Source: Bacteroidales bacterium (GTDB lineage: Bacteria > Bacteroidota > Bacteroidia > Bacteroidales > UBA932). Taken from it: a stretch of 8,541 nucleotides of DNA. A program made the position numbers and the translations under genes. The notes beneath the pieces are model-generated. The model was not told the origin of the DNA. It searched no databases and saw only the letters and a program-made list of their open reading frames with translations. Position 1 is the first letter of the stretch; every line of letters begins with the position of its first letter. The stretch covers positions 1 to 8,541 of the forward strand of contig JALNXR010000076.1 of assembly GCA_023230265.1 (NCBI GenBank), in the 5' to 3' direction. This document shows, one piece after another, positions 2,937-8,541 of the stretch.

Positions 2937-5079
2937 TACTATATTAGCCAAAAGTGTCAATTACGGGGGGCTTAGTTTGTCTGACCACACCCGACATGTC
3001 TTTTCTGCGATAACTTGTTTTGCAAAAGAGTTTGATTTTGAGTTTAATTCCATGTTGGCCCGTAAAGGAGCAGTCTTGCACGATATAGGGAAAGCTCATC
3101 CGTATTTTCAGCGAAAAATGAAAAGTGTCAATGCAAATTCATTCGCGGAAGAAAGAGAATACAACTATGTACACCGGCACGAACTTTCATCATTAGCATT
3201 TTTACCTGCCTTTCCAAAAGAAGAGTGGAATATTCTGATTGATATGATTGTGGCTCATCACAAACCGATCATAAATGATTATAAAGAACGGGGAATACTC
3301 GACATAGATAATCGGTTTAAAAACTGGATTGACAATCATCTCAGAAACTGGGAAGACTGGAGTCTCTACGGGATTCAAATACTGAAAGAATACGGGTATG
3401 AAGCGTCTATTTCAAAAGAAGAAGCACGAAAATCACTTGAATATACCGTTTCCTACTGCGAGACCAAGCGCACAGGCTGGTCGCCCTGGCGAGGGTTATT
3501 AATGGCATCCGATCATTTTGCATCAGCATTTTCTTTTAATACAGACATACAGTTGCAACACCTGTTTGAAAAGCCAAAACTTGATTACTATTTCGACCCT
3601 ACAAGACAAAAAGAGCTTTATCCGCTTTCAAAAATCAGTGTAACCGATAGCAGACCGCATACACTGGTTGTAGCCCCAACTGGAGCCGGGAAAACCGATT
3701 TCCTGTTGAAAAGGTGCAAGGGACGTATTTTTTACACGTTGCCGTTTCAGGCCTCCATCAACGCCATGTGGGAACGGATGAAAGAGACCATCCCTAATAA
3801 AGATATTCGGTTGCAACATGCAACTTCCAGAATAGTAATTAACGACAAGTTAGAAGAACGGCTCCTCCAACCATTGGTAGGTTCGTCGGTAAAAGTACTC
3901 ACTCCACATCAAATGGCAGCCATTATTTTCGGAACCCCAGGTTTTGAAAGCGTCATGCTTGACCTAAAAGGATGTGATATCATTCTTGATGAAATCCATA
4001 CTTATTCAGACTATTCACAAGCGATGGTACTTGAAATTGTAAGGATGCTGCTGACACTCAATTGCCGTATTCACATTGGTACGGCAACCATGCCGTCGGT
4101 GCTCTATAACGAATTATTGCAAATGCTTGGCGGTGAAGAGCAAGTGTATCAGGTAAAACTTCCGTATGAGGTCCTTGATTCTTTCAACCGTCACCAAATT
4201 CATAAGATGGAAGATGAGTCAGAAATAAAAGACATACTTACACATGCTTTTGAAAATGATGAAAAAGTACTGGTTATCTACAATACTGTAAACGAAGCTC
4301 AGGAAGCATTTAAAAATTTTAAAGAACAATTTCCCGGCATTCCCATGCTTCTGATCCATAGCAGATATAAACGAGCCGACCGGGTTATAATTGAATCGCG
4401 TTTAAAAAAAGAATTTAACGGCGGTTGTGAATTTGGAAATGGATTAAATCCTTGTCTAGTTGTTTCGACTCAGGTAGTCGAAGTCAGCCTAGATATTAGT
4501 TTCGATAGGATGATTACCCAGTGCGCGCCTTTTGATAGCATGATTCAACGTTTTGGTAGAGTGAACCGCAAACGGACATTCGAAACGATCGGGAAATATA
4601 AGCCAATACATGTTATCTCACCGTCGGGAAATGTTTTGCCCTATAAAATAGACATCCTGAAAGCAAGTTTTGAACAATTGCCTGACCATGGAGAAATACT
4701 CAAAGAACGCAACCTACAGAAAAAAATTGATATTGTATATCCTGTTATGGAGAAAAAAGAAATTGACATTCATCTTATATTCCGTGATAACCGCTTTACA
4801 TTGCTCGAACTTACCAACAGGAAAAACGCTGTTCTGGTTGATGCGCTTGAAATTGAAAGCGCATCCTGTATCTTGTCCGACGACCGCGACAAATATCTGC
4901 TTGCAGATTGGGAGGAACGGATACAAATGGAAATACCTGTAAACTGGAAAACCATTTCCCGTTACAAGTCGGAATACGAGCAATTGTCTGTCGGCTCCAA
5001 TCCGTTTGTTGTCCCTCAGGACTACGATGATTATCAGATTTACGGTTTACAGTTAGTTGGACACGATAAATTCTTATAA
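2923..5079 (+). CDS. cas3: CRISPR-associated nuclease-helicase Cas3 (HD domain fused to DExH helicase)
   Basis: 718 residues from the ATG at 2923. Cas3 is recruited by target-bound Cascade, unwinds DNA 3' to 5' and shreds one strand. N-terminal HD nuclease: H22 (SDHTRHV), H53-D54 (LHDIGKAH), H84/H86 (HRHE) and H112-H113 (VAHHK). Helicase: Walker A APTGAGKT at 251-258, DEIH at 356-359, motif III TAT at 387-389, motif V STQVVEVSLDI at 515-525, and the arginine-finger motif QRFGRVNRKR at 542-551. All catalytic residues I can identify are present, so the enzyme looks active. The frame is also open upstream (ATGs at 2800 and 2866), but those starts would put 41 or 19 extra residues deep inside cas5 with no Cas3 similarity. 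The 2923 start places the first HD histidine 22 residues in, as is usual, and overlaps cas5 by 14 bp. The stop is 2 bp before the cas8 start. Confidence 0.94.
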   Translation: MQSVDTILAKSVNYGGLSLSDHTRHVFSAITCFAKEFDFEFNSMLARKGAVLHDIGKAHPYFQRKMKSVNANSFAEEREYNYVHRHELSSLAFLPAFPKEEWNILIDMIVAHHKPIINDYKERGILDIDNRFKNWIDNHLRNWEDWSLYGIQILKEYGYEASISKEEARKSLEYTVSYCETKRTGWSPWRGLLMASDHFASAFSFNTDIQLQHLFEKPKLDYYFDPTRQKELYPLSKISVTDSRPHTLVVAPTGAGKTDFLLKRCKGRIFYTLPFQASINAMWERMKETIPNKDIRLQHATSRIVINDKLEERLLQPLVGSSVKVLTPHQMAAIIFGTPGFESVMLDLKGCDIILDEIHTYSDYSQAMVLEIVRMLLTLNCRIHIGTATMPSVLYNELLQMLGGEEQVYQVKLPYEVLDSFNRHQIHKMEDESEIKDILTHAFENDEKVLVIYNTVNEAQEAFKNFKEQFPGIPMLLIHSRYKRADRVIIESRLKKEFNGGCEFGNGLNPCLVVSTQVVEVSLDISFDRMITQCAPFDSMIQRFGRVNRKRTFETIGKYKPIHVISPSGNVLPYKIDILKASFEQLPDHGEILKERNLQKKIDIVYPVMEKKEIDIHLIFRDNRFTLLELTNRKNAVLVDALEIESASCILSDDRDKYLLADWEERIQMEIPVNWKTISRYKSEYEQLSVGSNPFVVPQDYDDYQIYGLQLVGHDKFL

Positions 5080-5081
5080 AT

Positions 5082-6401
5082 ATGTACACGAGCTATATAG
5101 GCAAAAAGTTTTTGAAACTTTATAATGAACGCACAAAGGGATGCCTTTCTGCAAAAGACTTTTTTGATAAGGTATTCTTTAAGCTTTTTTTCGATGATGA
5201 AAAACATCTCCTACATGTTGGGAACTCGCCTTTTTTTCAGAAACCCAAAGAAGAAGATGTGAAAAAACATGGAAGTAAATCTTTGGCACAGTACAATAAC
5301 CTGAAAACAGCTATCGAAAACGATATTCCAAACATGTCAATTTTTGTTGGCTCACAAGCCAAAGATGTAGGAGGGACAACATCGGGTCAAGTAACGGAAA
5401 TGACTGTAAAAACAGATCAGGAAGAAATGTATGCTTCTTGGTTTGGTGAAGCATTGGGAATTGGAGTAAGCGGAGGATATGTAATATTAATAGACGAACC
5501 CGAAGTATTATGGACTTTGTTTAAAGGTTGGAAATACTATCGAAGGTACCTAGCTCAAACTCCCAATGTGAAAGACAAGCAGATTGAAACATGGAACGGG
5601 CAATGGCTCTGGCATTGGGGGAGACCTTATTATGATTCAGAACATCCTGATGATAACCTTCAAATTGAGACATCCGAAGTGCAGGGTAATGTAGCAATTC
5701 CAACCCAACAGTGGTCAAAAGTCGTATTTGTATTGTCAAAAAAATTCCCCAACAAAACTATAATCGCATATTCCTATAATCTGTCGCAGACCAACACTAC
5801 GCTCGGATTCATTAATCTTTATTTGCCTGAAGTACACAGAATATTTGATTTGCGAGAAAAGTTGTTTTTTGAAGAAAATGATACTCTGACAGAGGAAGAA
5901 ATAGAAACCTTATCTACATTTTATACCTTCAAAGAAGCATGCAAACTAGGCACAATCGGGTTAAAAGCTATTGAACCGGCAAAACTTCGTGAATATATGC
6001 CAAAAGGCTCATTCGTATATAGTCAGGGAAAAGAATACAAATTTTCCAACGAAGAATCATTTATCAATTATAAACTCTTTAAAATTTGGATAATCGCTAT
6101 GCTAAACAAAACAGAATTATTAAAATTGGCGACAGGAGTAGCCTGTGCCTTATTTGAATTCGAAAAAACGGAAGAGAGGGGCAAAACAGTATTTTCCACA
6201 CTATCAAGGGAAGTGAGGGAAGCAGGTAATATTAAAATCTTTATAGATAAACTCACAGAAGTTTTAAGTAATAAACCTACGAATATTGATGTGTTTAAAG
6301 AGGTAGTGGAGAAAGTCTTAAAAATGCCATCTGATAGTTTCCCATTATTTGCTACACTCATTCGATTCGAATACGCTTATCAAAAATCAAAAAACAATTA
6401 A
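5082..6401 (+). CDS. cas8: Cascade large subunit Cas8 (divergent I-B-like)
   Basis: 439 residues, starting 2 bp after the cas3 stop and ending 11 bp before cas7. It is assigned mainly by position: it is the only large non-RAMP protein between cas3 and cas7. Large subunits recognise the PAM, help open the DNA and contact Cas3. I cannot place it in a named Cas8 family by motif. It lacks the paired CxxC zinc motifs of the Cst1/Cas8b1 group and does not resemble I-C Csd1. Recognisable stretches include IFVGSQAKDVGGTTSGQVTE, a V-I-L-I-DEPEVLW segment and an aromatic block (WNGQWLWHWGRPYY). Roughly the last 100 residues (from M340) are almost all helical, resembling the small-subunit-like C-terminal part of other Cas8 proteins. 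The subtype label is therefore provisional. Confidence 0.68.
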   Translation: MYTSYIGKKFLKLYNERTKGCLSAKDFFDKVFFKLFFDDEKHLLHVGNSPFFQKPKEEDVKKHGSKSLAQYNNLKTAIENDIPNMSIFVGSQAKDVGGTTSGQVTEMTVKTDQEEMYASWFGEALGIGVSGGYVILIDEPEVLWTLFKGWKYYRRYLAQTPNVKDKQIETWNGQWLWHWGRPYYDSEHPDDNLQIETSEVQGNVAIPTQQWSKVVFVLSKKFPNKTIIAYSYNLSQTNTTLGFINLYLPEVHRIFDLREKLFFEENDTLTEEEIETLSTFYTFKEACKLGTIGLKAIEPAKLREYMPKGSFVYSQGKEYKFSNEESFINYKLFKIWIIAMLNKTELLKLATGVACALFEFEKTEERGKTVFSTLSREVREAGNIKIFIDKLTEVLSNKPTNIDVFKEVVEKVLKMPSDSFPLFATLIRFEYAYQKSKNN

Positions 6402-6412
6402 TATAAACAATT

Positions 6413-7486
6413 ATGAAAAATTCATCATTTATTTATTTACGCGGATTGCGCCATGCAGAACATACCGTTTTTGCAGTAAATGACGGACAAAAATTTTATT
6501 TCGATCCTCAGTTTGGGAAAAGAATAGCCTATTCAAGTGGACAGCAAGTAAAGAGGTCTATTATAGAAGCGTTAGATATGCCATTTGCTGCAATCACCTT
6601 CAATTGGGAAATTGACAAAAAAGAGAATAAAGCAAGTCAAAAAGAACCACATTCACCCTGCGATCCCACATATTCAGATCAATTGATAGGAGGTTATATG
6701 AAAGCTGAAAGTGGAAACATGACAGTAAAAAGACGAAGTCCACTTTCTGTTTCAGCAATGCGTCCTTTACATCCTTTACTTGGGGGGATTGAAAGTCCCA
6801 CTGAAAACCTGACTTTTGATCGTACTTCTCATCCTGACAATCATGAAGTAAAAGTATATTGGTTGGATAATAAAAAGCGCGGAGCTGAATTGACAAAAGA
6901 AGAATTAGATGAATGGCTAACCTATAACAGAAGAAGCCTCCCGAATCGTGCATTTATTCAAGATCAAACTCGTGCTTCTGGCCTATTCGTCTATGATGTC
7001 GCAATCGACCTTCGTACTTTATTCTGCGTTTCAACAAACAAACTGGAACCGGAACTATTCCCAGAAATTGAAAATAAACTTAGATCTGAAGGATGGAAAG
7101 ATGGAAAAAACATTTTCGGGAACTGTTTAATCTGTCCAAAAGAAAAGAGAGCAGAAATAATTCCTGCGTTAGCGAATGCAATTATTAATTGGCGCATTAC
7201 ATCCAATCAAGCCCGCACTTTCAGCTTAATGGAAACCGTCGCTTTGGCAATTAGTGATAACGCAAATCAGATTGCGTATGCTATCCGAGGTGATTTACGA
7301 GAAGATTCCGATCGATTACAGGCTGTTCCTAAAATTGATGAAACAGTTATGGCAGATTTATTTATCACTCCTATTGCTTCAAGTTATGTAATTGGTTCGG
7401 TTGGAAGTGCTGATGCTCTCCACAAAGCAGAAAAGAAATTAATAGACCTTATGAATGCTTACAATTATGAAAATCAATTAAATTAA
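6413..7486 (+). CDS. cas7: Cascade backbone protein Cas7
   Basis: 357 residues. Cas7 forms the helical backbone that coats the spacer, with each subunit covering 6 nt and flipping out every sixth base. The N-terminus (FIYLRGLRHAEHTVFAVNDG) is the first strand and turn of the RAMP fold. It is followed by YSSGQQVKRSI (residues 40-50), the serine/arginine-bearing segment that precedes the first long helix in Cas7 families. The later SGLFVYDVAIDLRTLF and the C-terminal ATPase-free alpha/beta part fit the family's length (300-360 residues). The protein is diverged from the well-known Csh2 and Cst2/DevR types, so the subfamily is uncertain. It is the last gene of the tightly spaced effector block; a 118-bp AT-rich gap before cas4 may hold a separate promoter or a processing site, although no clear box is seen there. 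Confidence 0.82.
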   Translation: MKNSSFIYLRGLRHAEHTVFAVNDGQKFYFDPQFGKRIAYSSGQQVKRSIIEALDMPFAAITFNWEIDKKENKASQKEPHSPCDPTYSDQLIGGYMKAESGNMTVKRRSPLSVSAMRPLHPLLGGIESPTENLTFDRTSHPDNHEVKVYWLDNKKRGAELTKEELDEWLTYNRRSLPNRAFIQDQTRASGLFVYDVAIDLRTLFCVSTNKLEPELFPEIENKLRSEGWKDGKNIFGNCLICPKEKRAEIIPALANAIINWRITSNQARTFSLMETVALAISDNANQIAYAIRGDLREDSDRLQAVPKIDETVMADLFITPIASSYVIGSVGSADALHKAEKKLIDLMNAYNYENQLN

Positions 7487-7646
7487 TAAAATTGAGGACT
7501 AAATATTATTTTAAAACAATCTTGAGATTATTCCATACTGCTACAACCATTTTTGACATTGTATATCAATTTTTTATTGACTCTTACTGCAATAAAAAAA
7601 TTAAATGCAAGCTTTAAATGCCTCAAAAGGTAATGATTATAAAACC

Positions 7647-8156
7647 ATGAACGTCACCGGCACTCATTTTAATTACTATATGGTATGTCTCAGGAAGTTA
7701 TGGCTGTTCTCCAATGGAATACAACTGGAACAAACTTCCGATCTTGTGTATGAAGGTAAGCTTATCCACGAGACAACCTATCCACAGCGTCCGGAACGGT
7801 ATGAAGAGTTAGATATAGATGGGTGTAAAATTGATTTTTATGATGCTAAGAACAAGGTCGTCCATGAGATAAAAAAATCCGACAAGGTGGAAAAAGCTCA
7901 TGAATGGCAGGTGAAATATTATATTTATGTTCTGGAAAGGAACGGTATAGAAGGTGTCCGTGGAATATTGGAGTACCCCACGCTGCGTCAGACTAACGAG
8001 GTTCTTTTGACCGGAGAAGATCGACAAAAAATTTCAGAAATTGAGGAAGATATCCATCGGATTATTGAAAGCGAAGATTGCCCTGCCGTTATCAGTTCGA
8101 AGATATGTAAGCAGTGCAGTTATTACGAATTTTGCTACGTCCGGGAAGAAATTTAA
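7647..8156 (+). CDS. cas4: CRISPR adaptation exonuclease Cas4
   Basis: 169 residues from the ATG at 7647. Cas4 works with Cas1-Cas2 to trim prespacers and select those with a correct PAM. It is a RecB-like nuclease with a 4Fe-4S cluster: C14 near the N-terminus and C154, C157 and C163 at the C-terminus (ICKQCSYYEFC). Nuclease residues are H41 (GKLIHE), D63 (KIDFYD), E74 and K76 (HEIKKS), and the QVKYY motif at 88-92. An upstream in-frame ATG at 7605 would add 14 residues (MQALNASKGNDYKT) without family similarity; MNVTGTHFNYYMVCLRKLWL is the usual start of Bacteroidetes and I-B Cas4, so 7647 is preferred. A full set of ligands suggests an active enzyme. It is followed after 52 bp by cas1. Confidence 0.95.
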   Translation: MNVTGTHFNYYMVCLRKLWLFSNGIQLEQTSDLVYEGKLIHETTYPQRPERYEELDIDGCKIDFYDAKNKVVHEIKKSDKVEKAHEWQVKYYIYVLERNGIEGVRGILEYPTLRQTNEVLLTGEDRQKISEIEEDIHRIIESEDCPAVISSKICKQCSYYEFCYVREEI

Positions 8157-8208
8157 TTGCGATGGGGGAGTAGATATACAGATATTACTTGAATAAAAAT
8201 CAAAATTC

Positions 8209-8541
8209 ATGAAAAGAACTTATTACCTCTTTAATCCTGGCACTTTGCAGCGTAAAGACAACACTCTAAAGTTTACTCCGGTAGAGGAAGATGAGAATGG
8301 AACAGCCCAACAGGAGGGCCAGCCTCGCTATATTCCGGTAGAGGCTGTAAGTGATTTTTATGTTTTTGGTTCTTTGCATGCCAATAGTTCCTTGTATAAT
8401 TTTCTGGGTCAGAACGATATTGCAGTACATTTCTTTGATTATTATGAAAATTATACCGGATCGTTTATGCCAAAGGATTACCTGCTTGCAGGCAAAGTAA
8501 TCCTCAACCAGGTTTCTCATTATCAGAAAATGACAAAAAGA
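8209..8541 (+). CDS. cas1: CRISPR adaptation integrase Cas1, N-terminal part (cut by right edge)
   Basis: ATG at 8209 opens a frame that runs without a stop to the last base of the window, 111 codons. The sequence MKRTYYLFNPGTLQRKDNTL, then YIPVEAVSDFYVFGSLHANS and FFDYYENYTGSFMPKDYLLA, is the characteristic N-terminal beta-domain of Cas1 in I-B and I-C systems, including the tract leading into the dimer interface. The catalytic Glu/His/Asp residues of the C-terminal helical domain lie outside the window. Cas1 forms the integrase with Cas2, which is expected next, followed by the CRISPR array. The short gap to cas4 suggests one adaptation operon. Confidence 0.93.
   Translation, partial: MKRTYYLFNPGTLQRKDNTLKFTPVEEDENGTAQQEGQPRYIPVEAVSDFYVFGSLHANSSLYNFLGQNDIAVHFFDYYENYTGSFMPKDYLLAGKVILNQVSHYQKMTKR

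Noticed and set aside
5163..5171. TTTGATAAG inside cas8 as a seed target of the crRNA-like RNA
   Set aside because: Only 9 nt match and the 5' flank is TTT and not CCA; it lies in a coding region. Treated as chance.
6600..6953. Minus-strand open frame of 117 codons inside cas7
   Set aside because: It is fully antisense to cas7, whose frame carries conserved Cas7 sequence; no independent coding signal.
7520..7529. TCTTGAGATT before cas4, shared with the pseudo-spacer region (1963-1972), as a second Cascade target
   Set aside because: It matches only the distal part of the pseudo-spacer, lacks the seed TTTGATAAG and any PAM beside it; a 10-mer in AT-rich DNA is expected by chance.
8266..8520. 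Minus-strand open frame of 84 codons at the right edge
   Set aside because: It is antisense to the unmistakable Cas1 N-terminus running off the window.

Overview
The window reads as a low-GC Bacteroidetes chromosome segment. The Cas proteins look Bacteroidetes-like, Shine-Dalgarno sequences are poor, and TAnnTTTG-type -7 promoter boxes occur. It carries most of a class 1 type I CRISPR-Cas locus, best called a divergent I-B: a dedicated Cas6, a crRNA-like handle ATTGAAAT, and cas4/cas1 adaptation genes. The subtype call is tentative because Cas8 and Cas7 are diverged and the order cas5-cas3-cas8-cas7-cas4-cas1 resembles I-C.

Layout. 1-306 (minus): 5' part of a small membrane protein gene that runs off the left edge. 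307-1262: a gene-poor scar region with two copies of a ~150-bp inverted-repeat (MITE/BIME-like) element, a 23-bp tandem repeat, the 3' tail of a lost gene (ending in YTRPDGVKVLPLACLRD), and a 37-codon ORF resembling a decayed cas6 N-terminus. 1263-1922: intact cas6. 1923-2107: a regulatory interval. 2108-2326: a 72-aa unknown protein. 2334-7486: cas5, cas3, cas8 and cas7, tightly packed. 7647-8156: cas4. 8209 onward: cas1, cut by the right edge; cas2 and the CRISPR array presumably lie beyond it.

The most interesting part is 1923-2107. Read on the minus strand it holds one solitary, 5'-degenerate CRISPR repeat (2012-1983) ending in an I-B-like handle. The first 18 nt after the repeat (1982-1965) are exactly duplicated at 2069-2052, just upstream of the -7 box of the main cas operon. 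The identity stops precisely at the repeat/spacer junction, and the second copy is flanked at the seed side by CCA, a known I-B PAM. A TATATTTG box on the minus strand lies a few bases before the repeat, and a strong hairpin follows the pseudo-spacer. This is the architecture expected of a crRNA-like regulator (CreR/CreA type) that guides Cascade, through a seed-only match, to repress the cas operon promoter rather than cut it.

Proposed working model (inference): Cas6 processes or binds the repeat-like RNA; Cas5-Cas7-Cas8 assemble on it and occupy the operon promoter when Cascade is plentiful. When Cascade is limiting or inhibited, repression is lifted and the 72-aa protein, effector, Cas3 and possibly adaptation genes are induced.
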